Part shown: one piece after another, positions 1 to 5,609 of the stretch | Numbering within the stretch: the first letter of the stretch is position 1 | How the letters are laid out: each line of letters begins with the position of its first letter | Assembly (NCBI GenBank): GCA_020061995.1 | Contig: JAGUXE010000260.1 | Location: 1-5,609 of the forward strand | Direction of reading: 5' to 3' | Length of the DNA: 5,609 nucleotides | Origin: Ignavibacteriales bacterium | GTDB lineage: Bacteria; Bacteroidota; Ignavibacteria; Ignavibacteriales; Ignavibacteriaceae | Position numbers and translations under genes: made by a program | The notes under the pieces: generated by a model | What the model was told of the DNA's origin: nothing | The model's input: only the letters and a program-made list of their open reading frames with translations | The model's database searches: none

Positions 1-743
1 CGATAATATTTTTGTTCGGCTCTTTCTTCAGCAACTTTTTTTAATCTTTTAAACTCTGTTTCCCAGCCTGCTGATTTAGCAAACACCGGATCATATTTTT
101 TCTTTATACAAAAGATAAACCATTTATCTTCAAGCTTCATCGGTTCTGCATATTCATTCAATCCAAGATTAAATAATTTTATTTCATCACTTTCAGTCAG
201 ATTACCGATACCAAAAGTAAGAGTATCGGTTTGAACATCAGCTAACTCGACATATAACGAATCGAAAGGAGTCCCCAATTTTAATAAATTGTAAATATCT
301 TCAATCTCTTTTTGAGTGTCAGCTTTTATAAATGTTGTAAAGATTATCGAGGGAGAGACTAAATATTGATTTAATAATTCATCGCCTGTAACTTTAGAAG
401 GCTCAACAATCTTAAGTTTATACAGAGCATCACGTACAAACATTTTTTCAAATTCGATTAGGGAATGTTTCACCAATTCGAGAGTATCAATTCCATAATC
501 ACGAGCACCGATTGCGAGAATTTTTTCCCCAATTAATGAGTACAAAAAATCTTCTTTAATCTTTCGATTTTCCCCCTTTAGTTTTCTTCCGAGAAGCGGT
601 GTCATCTCAACGCGTTCGATATATTCTTTTTCCGATAATTGATAATTTCCTATTTTTACAAGAGGTTTATCAACTACTTGTCCTATTAATGAAATGACCG
701 ATAACAGAAATATTATTAACATTTTAGAAAGTATGAAATTCAT
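1..743 (-). CDS. SurA/parvulin-like peptidylprolyl isomerase, exported (partial, C-terminus beyond window)
   Basis: The frame is open from the ATG at 743 down to the window edge and gives 247 residues without a stop; the C-terminus is missing. Residues 1-21 form a signal peptide (MNFILSK, then a hydrophobic stretch ending SLIG) with Q22 after the likely cleavage site and no lipobox cysteine, so the product should be soluble in the periplasm. Residues 28-125 look like the helical SurA N-terminal chaperone region. Residues 132-217 resemble a parvulin (rotamase) domain: an opening beta strand, then 'LKLGTPFDSLY', then 'LGLNEYAEPMKLEDKWFIF', which matches the family pattern of a gain in G/E, P and a final hydrophobic strand. 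The central Gly-Gly-x-Leu-Gly of active parvulins is replaced by FGIGNL, so this copy may bind without isomerising, as the first parvulin domain of SurA does. A second domain may lie outside. There is no Shine-Dalgarno before the start. The family call rests on pattern only; PpiC/PrsA-type is the alternative name. Confidence 0.75.
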   Translation of the reverse strand, partial: MNFILSKMLIIFLLSVISLIGQVVDKPLVKIGNYQLSEKEYIERVEMTPLLGRKLKGENRKIKEDFLYSLIGEKILAIGARDYGIDTLELVKHSLIEFEKMFVRDALYKLKIVEPSKVTGDELLNQYLVSPSIIFTTFIKADTQKEIEDIYNLLKLGTPFDSLYVELADVQTDTLTFGIGNLTESDEIKLFNLGLNEYAEPMKLEDKWFIFCIKKKYDPVFAKSAGWETEFKRLKKVAEERAEQKYY

Positions 744-784
744 TTTTTTTCACAAGTAAGTCATCAAAAACTTTATTTAGGATT

Positions 785-816
785 AAAAGATAACCGAATA
801 GCCAAAGAAACTCAAA
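785..816 (-). promoter_or_regulatory. Possible Bacteroidota-type promoter for the SurA-like gene
   Basis: On the minus strand TTTG (816-813) is followed after 20 bases by TATCTTTT (792-785). This resembles the Bacteroidota promoter form TTTG, about 17-23 bases, TAnnTTTG, with the last G replaced by T. Transcription would begin near 778 and leave a leader of about 35 bases before the ATG at 743. In DNA this AT-rich such a match can arise by chance, so it is only a candidate. No comparably good match was seen for the plus-strand gene in the same 107-base gap. Confidence 0.25.
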
Positions 817-850
817 GAAAAAAACTGACCATAATTGAACGGAAAACAAA

Positions 851-2836
851 TTGGGATTAAATAAACAAAATCGAAAAGAGATTTTAGCTTTAAAATCAAC
901 TCATACCGTTGATCAACTTGCTTCTAAATATAAAGTGAGTAAAAAAGAAATCGAACAAATCATAAATGCAAAAGTTGAAACTAAAAAAAATTCAAACTCT
1001 CCTTTTTGGTTTTATCTGGTTTTGGTTTCGATTCCGATAATATTTTTTCTCCTCCTAGAATTTGGATTAAGACTTTTCAATTACGGAAATAGTTATGATC
1101 AATGGGTAAATGCAACCCCAACTAAGTTAATGCTCAATAATGATATTGCACGAAGATATTTCTATACTACTAAAAGCGTTCCATATTCAATTCAAAACAC
1201 CTTTGATGTTGAAAAAAAATCTGATGCGTTTCGTGTATTTGTTATGGGAGAAAGTAGTGCTGCAGGATACCCCTTTTCTCCGAACGGATCATTCTCCCGT
1301 TATATACAGAAGCGGCTTGAATTACTTTATCCAACTAAAACTATTGAAGTTGTAAACATTGCATTAACTGCTATAAATAGTTATACACTAAGGGATTTAT
1401 TCCCGGGAGTAATCGAACAAAAACCTGATTTAGTTCTAATCTACACGGGCCATAATGAGTATTATGGTGCTCTGGGAGTCGGTTCACTTGAATCACTGGG
1501 ACAATTTCGTTTCTTTGTAAATCTTATTTTATCATTAAATGATTTTCGTACAACTCAGCTTTTACGGAATATTCTTGTATCAACCTCCTCACTTTTTACA
1601 TCCTCCCCTGATAAAATTGAAACCGGGACTCTTATGTCTCGTATGGCTAAGGAACAATTAATTGAATATGATTCGCATGTTTTTAATGCGGGACTGAATC
1701 AGTTTGAAAATAACATGCGTGATATTCTGATTATGGCAAAAGAAGCAGATGTTCCGGTGATTCTTGGTACGTTAGCGAGTAACCTGAAAGATCAACCTCC
1801 ATTTAATCCTGAAAAGATTGATGGGAATAAAACTGCTTTAGATCTCTTTAAAAAGGGGAAGGAACTGCTGCTAGAAGATAAAACAGATGAAGCAAAGAAA
1901 CTTTTTATACACTCGAAGGAACATGATGCTTTGAGATTTCGGGCATCAGAAAAGTTAAACGATATAATAAAACAACTTGGCGATGAATTTAGTTTTCCAA
2001 TTGCCGATGTATCTTCAGAATTTGATAAAAGTAGTCCGGGAAAAATTACCGGTGATAACCTCATGGTAGATCATTTACATCCTACATTAGATGGCTACTG
2101 GTTGATGGGAAAAGTATTCTTCCAAACAATGCAGAAGAGCAATAAAGTTCCACCATGTGGTTTTTTAGAAATTACTGATGAAGCTCAAGAAAGCCGAGCG
2201 ATTGAAAATTTCTATTTCTCCAAACTTGATTCAACCATTTCTAAATACCGAATAATCATATTAAAAAATGATTGGCCATTCAGTACACGAAAAGATAATG
2301 CTACAATGCTTAGGTTATTCAACGCTCAAACCACTCTTGATTCAATTGCATTATTTGTAATTGATAACAAATACTCGTGGGAAGAAGCACACAGAGAAGC
2401 CGCCGATTATTATTTAACTCTAAATGATTTTGACGCTTATCTATATGAAATGAATGTACTGATTGATCAGTATCCTTTTATAACCGAGTATTACAATGCT
2501 GTTGCACAGGAATTATTAATCCGTAAAAAATATGATGAGGTTTATAATCTTTTAAAAAGAAGGATAAAAATTGATTCGGATGCTTTTTCGACTAAGTGGC
2601 TTGGCATAATAGAACTTTCAAGGAATAACAATACAGAAGCAATTAAACTATTAAAACAAAGCATTTCATATAACAATAAAGATGCACAAGTATTTTTTAA
2701 TTTGAGTGGTGCTTATGTAAATTCAAGCGATTTTAGTTCAGCATTAACTGCAATTGAGAAATGTATACAGATTGACAATAAATTTCCAGGGGCTGCTGAA
2801 TTATATAACCAATTGAGAGCAGCAACTAAACAATAA
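851..2836 (+). CDS. Membrane-anchored SGNH/GDSL-type hydrolase with TPR-like repeats
   Basis: This 661-residue protein is probably a periplasm-facing esterase or acyl-transfer enzyme; its substrate is not evident. Residues 7-40 are predicted cytosolic and look like a helix-turn-helix (TVDQLASKYKVSKKEIEQII). KKN lies just before a single membrane segment at about 52-70, giving an N-inside anchor. The SGNH blocks follow: GESSAAG at 133-139 with S135 as nucleophile (Glu in place of the Asp of GDS), NIALTAINS at 169-177 as block II, TGHNEYYG at 199-206 with N202 as block III, and DHLHP at 407-411 giving the Asp407/His410 pair. Residues 326-380 form a helical insertion (KKGKELLLEDKTDEAKKLF, then DALRFRAS). 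Residues 509-655 form about four TPR-like helical pairs. The start is TTG: an in-frame TGA lies at 836-838, no earlier start exists, and the first in-frame ATG (residue 94) would remove the anchor. GTG at 935 is a possible alternative. The nearest ribosome-site candidate, ACGGAAAA, is weak. Family call is firm; function is open. Confidence 0.88.
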   Translation: MGLNKQNRKEILALKSTHTVDQLASKYKVSKKEIEQIINAKVETKKNSNSPFWFYLVLVSIPIIFFLLLEFGLRLFNYGNSYDQWVNATPTKLMLNNDIARRYFYTTKSVPYSIQNTFDVEKKSDAFRVFVMGESSAAGYPFSPNGSFSRYIQKRLELLYPTKTIEVVNIALTAINSYTLRDLFPGVIEQKPDLVLIYTGHNEYYGALGVGSLESLGQFRFFVNLILSLNDFRTTQLLRNILVSTSSLFTSSPDKIETGTLMSRMAKEQLIEYDSHVFNAGLNQFENNMRDILIMAKEADVPVILGTLASNLKDQPPFNPEKIDGNKTALDLFKKGKELLLEDKTDEAKKLFIHSKEHDALRFRASEKLNDIIKQLGDEFSFPIADVSSEFDKSSPGKITGDNLMVDHLHPTLDGYWLMGKVFFQTMQKSNKVPPCGFLEITDEAQESRAIENFYFSKLDSTISKYRIIILKNDWPFSTRKDNATMLRLFNAQTTLDSIALFVIDNKYSWEEAHREAADYYLTLNDFDAYLYEMNVLIDQYPFITEYYNAVAQELLIRKKYDEVYNLLKRRIKIDSDAFSTKWLGIIELSRNNNTEAIKLLKQSISYNNKDAQVFFNLSGAYVNSSDFSSALTAIEKCIQIDNKFPGAAELYNQLRAATKQ

Positions 2837-2863
2837 TTAACTTCCGAGCAGATTTAAAATTAG

Positions 2864-2896
2864 AAAGCCGTTCCGATTTCGCAGAACGGCTTTTCT
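2864..2896. terminator. Intrinsic terminator in convergent gap, probably bidirectional
   Basis: A perfect 10-bp stem pairs AAAGCCGTTC (2864-2873) with GAACGGCTTT (2884-2893) around a 10-base loop. On the plus strand the stem runs into TTTTCT, as expected 28 bases after the stop codon of the SGNH gene. On the minus strand the stem ends in CTTTCTAATTTTAAA, a poorer but usable T-rich tail, downstream of the T9SS cargo gene whose stop is at 2915-2917. One hairpin placed between two convergent genes most likely serves both. Confidence 0.85.
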
Positions 2897-2914
2897 ATAA
2901 AGGACAGAACTTAA

Positions 2915-4357
2915 TTACTTCAAGAGTAACATCTTCTTTGTAGAAGTAAAGTTATTTGAGGTAACTGAATAGAAATAGATACCACTTGTTAAGTTAGAAG
3001 CGTTGAAATCAACAACGTGATTTCCGGCGTTTCTGAATTCATTAACTAAGTTAGCTACTTCTTGTCCAAGTGCATTATAAACCTTCATTGATACCATTCC
3101 GGCTTCTGGAATTGCAAAACGGATTGATGTTGAAGGGTTAAATGGATTAGGATAATTTTGACCTAATTCATAAACTGAAGGAATGCCGGAGTTCAAATCA
3201 CGAACATCTGTAACTACATCTAATAAATCATGATCTCCCATAACACTCCATTGATTAGCAACGCGAGCACTGTTCAAGTTCGCTGTTAAATTAATGAAGT
3301 GATCTGTTCCAATTGATGATTCGTTATCGTTACTGCCTGTATTTGTAGGAAGACCCCAGTTAGCACCATATTTATATTGAATTCTCAAGGGTGAATATTG
3401 TGGGAAAACTACGTCACGTGACCAAATGTTATCACCAGAAACTAAATCGCCATTCGTTCCATTATCATAAAGTTTAATAGTCTTTGCACTATCTGCATCC
3501 GGCCAACCGCCATCAGGCCATTTTAACGGAGCATTAGCACCGCAAAGACGAACATCAGTGATTGAAGTGAATGGTTGCCCAGTTACAGAAGAAACTGCAC
3601 CAACAACACTAACAGTGAATTTAATGGTAACAGGATAGTTGGTAATATTATCCAAGCCTAAATCATTGAAGGTTCTCTCAGCAAAAGCTGAACCTGCATT
3701 GATATCGTCCTGAGTAATTGTATATGTCTTATTAGGATCATTTTCCCAGGTTGTACCGGTTGGAGTTAAATAAGCATATTTATAATTGATAGTTTCATTT
3801 AATGAAACTTGCAATGGTTTGGTCATTTCATAATAGTTAGGATCCGAAGAACTTGGAACCATCATGTCAACATTTGACCAACCATTGTGACTTCCTCTAA
3901 CTGAAAGTGTATCTGTAGCAGGATTGAAACGTCCGGAAACAATTTCATATTCCATATTACATGAGAAAGTAACAGCCACAGGAACAACAGAGCTAAAAAC
4001 ACTATCGTTATTGAACCAACCCGAATAAACACCGGCGCCGGTAACTGTGAACTCTCTATTAGGATCATTTTCCCAACCATCAGCACCCTTGATAAATTTG
4101 AATGCAAGTGCATTACCTACAGTAAACGTATCAATTGTAACGGTATAAATTGTATCATTATCAGTGTCTGTCAATACAGTTCCACCGTTACTCCAGCCGT
4201 TGAAGTTTCCTGCTAATTTTACAGCGTCTGTTCCGGGTGTGAATAACCCTTTCTTAGCTTGAACGCTCATATTTATCTGGAATTGAACCGAGATATTTTG
4301 AGCTAATGTAACATTAGCAAGGAATGCTACAACGATAAAAAAGAACATTTTTTTCAT
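2915..4357 (-). CDS. Secreted three-module protein with C-terminal T9SS type A sorting domain
   Basis: This 480-residue protein should be exported by Sec and then carried across the outer membrane by T9SS. Residues 1-19 are a signal peptide (MKKMFFFIVVAFL, ending TLA) with Q20 next. Residues 22-125, 128-234 and 242-360 are three divergent copies of a beta-rich module. The first two share a 'GxFxPxTD', then 'NGWS', then 'WENDPN' pattern; the third keeps 'FTSITDVRLCG' and 'YKYGANW' and adds an acidic loop, DNGTNGDLVSGD (298-309), that could bind calcium. The modules resemble starch-binding/early-set Ig-like domains attached to glycoside hydrolases, but no catalytic domain is present, so a carbohydrate-binding or surface-structural role is only an inference. 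Residues 397-480 are the sorting domain, with NYPNPFNPST at 401-410 and a basic end, KKMLLLK. A good ribosome site supports the start. It follows the PorV-like gene after 66 bases and is probably co-transcribed with it. Confidence 0.9.
   Translation of the reverse strand: MKKMFFFIVVAFLANVTLAQNISVQFQINMSVQAKKGLFTPGTDAVKLAGNFNGWSNGGTVLTDTDNDTIYTVTIDTFTVGNALAFKFIKGADGWENDPNREFTVTGAGVYSGWFNNDSVFSSVVPVAVTFSCNMEYEIVSGRFNPATDTLSVRGSHNGWSNVDMMVPSSSDPNYYEMTKPLQVSLNETINYKYAYLTPTGTTWENDPNKTYTITQDDINAGSAFAERTFNDLGLDNITNYPVTIKFTVSVVGAVSSVTGQPFTSITDVRLCGANAPLKWPDGGWPDADSAKTIKLYDNGTNGDLVSGDNIWSRDVVFPQYSPLRIQYKYGANWGLPTNTGSNDNESSIGTDHFINLTANLNSARVANQWSVMGDHDLLDVVTDVRDLNSGIPSVYELGQNYPNPFNPSTSIRFAIPEAGMVSMKVYNALGQEVANLVNEFRNAGNHVVDFNASNLTSGIYFYSVTSNNFTSTKKMLLLK
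3278..4294 (-). repeat. Three divergent tandem protein modules within the T9SS cargo
   Basis: Copy 1 occupies 4294-3983, copy 2 3976-3656 and copy 3 3634-3278. All begin with an alternating hydrophobic strand (VQFQINM, VTFSCNM, IKFTVSV), continue to a TD-x-hydrophobic strand ending in G and an aromatic turn, and end with a YKY/FKF strand near a tryptophan. Copies 1 and 2 retain one stretch of 19 identical bases at 4057-4075 and 3730-3748, coding for the WENDPN region. Overall divergence is high, so the duplication is old and this identity reflects either conserved function or codon choice. Confidence 0.7.
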
Positions 4358-4363
4358 TGTGTC

Positions 4364-4370
4364 TCTCCTT
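4364..4370 (-). promoter_or_regulatory. Strong ribosome binding site of the T9SS cargo gene
   Basis: The minus strand reads AAGGAGA followed by six bases (GACACA) and then ATG at 4357. This is near-consensus Shine-Dalgarno spacing and fixes the start codon. It lies at the end of an A-rich, probably unstructured leader (4371-4391), which suggests efficient translation. It contrasts with the two genes at the left of the window, which lack such a site. Confidence 0.8.
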
Positions 4371-4391
4371 TGTTTTTTGTTTGTTATTTTT

Positions 4392-4421
4392 AATTACTCA
4401 TTTTTAGCATAGTGAGCAATT
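4392..4421 (-). other. Imperfect hairpin between the PorV-like and cargo genes
   Basis: In the minus-strand transcript AAUUGCUCA (4421-4413) can pair with UGAGUAAUU (4400-4392) through nine pairs, one of them G-U, around a 12-base loop. It starts just after the stop codon of the PorV-like gene (4426-4424). What follows is A-rich, not U-rich, so it does not look like an intrinsic terminator. It could protect the 3' end of a processed upstream message or alter the ratio of the two products. It could also be chance in AT-rich DNA. Confidence 0.35.
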
Positions 4422-4423
4422 TG

Positions 4424-5425
4424 TTAAAATCTTATTCCTATTGAAAAATGTTGTGTATAATCAAGTTTACCAAAATCTTGATAAGCATAATCAATAGATA
4501 CACCTAAATTTTGCGCGAAATCATATTTCAGACCAAAACCGAGGGTTAATCCTTCCTCGGTGTTGTTAAGAAGAAGATTTTTATACCCCCCTCTTAACGC
4601 AATGTTTTCATTAAATACATATTCACATCCCAAATTCAATGATTCAGCATTGTCAGTTGGATGAAGTGCATCAACACCAATTGTAAAACGATGCATATCG
4701 AGACTCAAAACATCCATTGCAATACCTACTCTAAATGTCAAAGGCAATGGGAACGGATCTGTTTTTAATTTTGCCATTATTTGATCGTTATTTCCGTAGA
4801 CATTTGAGTTAATATCGTACTGCACGAACAAATCTTTTCCATCAAGTTGCAGATCACTTCCAAAGTTAGTAATAGTAGCACCAATTCTCAAGCCATAAAT
4901 ATCTGATATAAATAACGTACCAATATCAAAAGCTACCGTGCTTGCGGAAGTATTCCAAATCTTCTGGCTAATATACTTGACAGTTCCACCGACCGAGAAT
5001 CTGTCAGTAAGGTTATATGCATAGGTTAAGCCTAACACAAGGTCACTTGGATTAAACATCTCCCCCGTCCCTTCAGGTTCATACATGGTAGTAACTTCCA
5101 TATCACCATAATCAAGATATGTCATACTTAGGCCTACTGTACCAAGATCACCAAGATTCAGCATAACGCCGGCCCAATTGTAATTAATATCTGCAAACCA
5201 TGTTGAGTGAGCAAATAAGGCTTCATTTGTATAAGAACGAGATGCCCCTGCCGGATTCCAATAAAGTGAGGTAACATCATTTGCAGTTGCAACAAATGCA
5301 CCGCCTAACCCGATTGCGCGGGGACCTACCGCAATGTTTAAAAACGGAGCGGCAGATGAACCAACTTTTGTTTGTCCAAAAATGGTTCCTAAAAACAAGA
5401 CAACTATAACTATAATTTTTTTCAT
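4424..5425 (-). CDS. PorV/PorQ-family outer-membrane beta-barrel protein
   Basis: This 333-residue outer-membrane protein belongs to the PorV/PorQ (FadL-like, UPF0164-type) family. In characterised T9SS, PorV collects cargo by its C-terminal domain at the outer membrane and PorQ belongs to the attachment complex; many Ignavibacteria encode several paralogues whose individual roles are not known. Residues 1-17 are a signal peptide (MKKIIVIVVLFLG, ending IFG) with Q18 next. The N-terminal family signature is clear: AAPFLNIAVG (25-34), RAIGLGGAFVATANDV (36-51) and YWNPAG (55-60), the lid that enters the barrel. Alternating amphipathic strands fill the rest, and the chain ends in IGIRF with a terminal Phe, as outer-membrane barrels do. 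Length is usual for the family. The start is fixed by GGAGG seven bases upstream. It lies 13 bases after the preceding gene and 66 bases before a T9SS cargo gene. Whether it acts as true PorV cannot be told from sequence alone. Confidence 0.9.
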   Translation of the reverse strand: MKKIIVIVVLFLGTIFGQTKVGSSAAPFLNIAVGPRAIGLGGAFVATANDVTSLYWNPAGASRSYTNEALFAHSTWFADINYNWAGVMLNLGDLGTVGLSMTYLDYGDMEVTTMYEPEGTGEMFNPSDLVLGLTYAYNLTDRFSVGGTVKYISQKIWNTSASTVAFDIGTLFISDIYGLRIGATITNFGSDLQLDGKDLFVQYDINSNVYGNNDQIMAKLKTDPFPLPLTFRVGIAMDVLSLDMHRFTIGVDALHPTDNAESLNLGCEYVFNENIALRGGYKNLLLNNTEEGLTLGFGLKYDFAQNLGVSIDYAYQDFGKLDYTQHFSIGIRF

Positions 5426-5432
5426 ATTACTG

Positions 5433-5437
5433 CCTCC
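5433..5437 (-). promoter_or_regulatory. Ribosome binding site of the PorV-like gene, next to the upstream stop codon
   Basis: The minus strand reads TAACGGAGGCAGTAATATG. GGAGG (5437-5433) sits seven bases before the ATG at 5425 and begins one base after the TAA that ends the preceding gene (5441-5439). Such close packing indicates translation from one shared transcript, so no separate promoter is expected here. Confidence 0.8.
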
Positions 5438-5438
5438 G

Positions 5439-5609
5439 TTATTTAATTAAGGCAAATTTGCCAATTTTTTTACCTGCGTCACCGGCTTCAACCATAAACA
5501 CATAAACGCCGAACGCTACATCTAAATTTTCTTCGGTTCTTAGATTCCAATAAACATCCCCAACGAAAAGATTATCATGATAAAGAGTTTTAATCAATTC
5601 TCCTCGAAC
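5439..5609 (-). CDS. C-terminal end of a probable large secreted protein (FlgD/Ig-like tail), partial
   Basis: Only the last 56 codons and the TAA stop are in the window; the N-terminus lies beyond position 5609. The visible residues run VRGELIKTLYHDN, then VYWNLRTEENLDVAFGVYVFMVEA, then GKKIGKFALIK. This pattern of a strand ending in W-x-L-R-T, then a G-V-Y-hydrophobic strand, then G-K-hydrophobic-I-K at the end is typical of FlgD-like Ig domains that finish large secreted or surface proteins in Ignavibacteria and relatives, where they follow or replace the ordinary T9SS type A domain. Secretion through T9SS is thus likely but not proved, since the NPFNP motif is not in the visible part. It is the first gene seen of the minus-strand operon and ends 13 bases before the PorV-like start. 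What the body of the protein does cannot be said. Confidence 0.7.
   Translation of the reverse strand, partial: VRGELIKTLYHDNLFVGDVYWNLRTEENLDVAFGVYVFMVEAGDAGKKIGKFALIK

Noticed and set aside
1140..1355. A 71-codon plus-strand reading frame inside the SGNH gene
   Set aside because: It lies wholly within the SGNH catalytic region in another frame, its product has no recognisable features, and it has no ribosome site.
1792..2064. A 90-codon minus-strand reading frame antisense to the SGNH gene
   Set aside because: The serine-rich product is what the complement of Asp/Glu/Lys-rich coding sequence gives; there is no ribosome site or family resemblance.
4031..4042. Perfect 12-base GC-rich palindrome ACCGGCGCCGGT
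   Set aside because: It lies inside the cargo gene and codes for Thr-Gly-Ala-Gly; codon choice for these residues explains it, and no second copy was seen in the window.
3730..4075. A pair of identical 19-base stretches as a possible mobile-element or recombination repeat
   Set aside because: Both copies encode the same conserved part of duplicated protein modules in the same frame, which is enough to explain the identity.
3862..4113. An 83-codon minus-strand reading frame overlapping the T9SS cargo gene
   Set aside because: It is a shifted-frame shadow of the well-supported module-bearing gene.
4392..4421. Hairpin after the PorV-like gene read as an intrinsic terminator
   Set aside because: The minus-strand sequence after the stem is A-rich with no U-tract, the stem is AT-rich with a G-U pair, and the following gene shows no promoter of its own, so termination is unlikely.

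Overview
The window is AT-rich bacterial DNA carrying proteins for the cell envelope and for secretion. The best taxonomic clues are a C-terminal tail with the motif NYPNPFNPST, which is the type IX secretion system (T9SS) type A sorting signal in the form common in Ignavibacteria, Calditrichota and relatives; a PorV/PorQ-family outer-membrane protein; and signal peptides that end just before a glutamine. Together these point to the Bacteroidota/Chlorobiota/Ignavibacteriota group, probably an Ignavibacteria-like organism. This placement is inferred from protein motifs, not from a marker gene.

Layout: (1) positions 1-743, minus strand: the N-terminal 247 residues of an exported SurA/parvulin-like folding factor, cut by the window edge. 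(2) 744-850: a divergent intergenic region. (3) 851-2836, plus strand: a membrane-anchored SGNH/GDSL-type hydrolase with C-terminal TPR-like repeats and a short helix-turn-helix-like segment before its membrane anchor. (4) 2837-2914: a convergent gap with a strong hairpin that probably terminates transcription on both strands. (5) 5609-2915, minus strand: a likely operon of three genes read from right to left. These are the tail of a secreted protein, then a PorV/PorQ-family beta-barrel, then a secreted protein with three divergent copies of one beta-rich module followed by a T9SS sorting domain.

How the genes fit together: in characterised T9SS systems PorV binds the C-terminal signal of cargo and shuttles it at the outer membrane. 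The minus-strand cluster therefore looks like an outer-membrane partner encoded with one certain T9SS cargo and a second likely secreted protein. The SurA-like protein would act in the periplasm on outer-membrane or secreted clients, and the SGNH protein would act on a periplasmic substrate that cannot be named. No RNA genes, mobile elements, CRISPR arrays or defence systems were seen. The window reads as a fairly ordinary envelope/secretion region. Its most unusual element is the helix-turn-helix-like N-terminus on the SGNH hydrolase.
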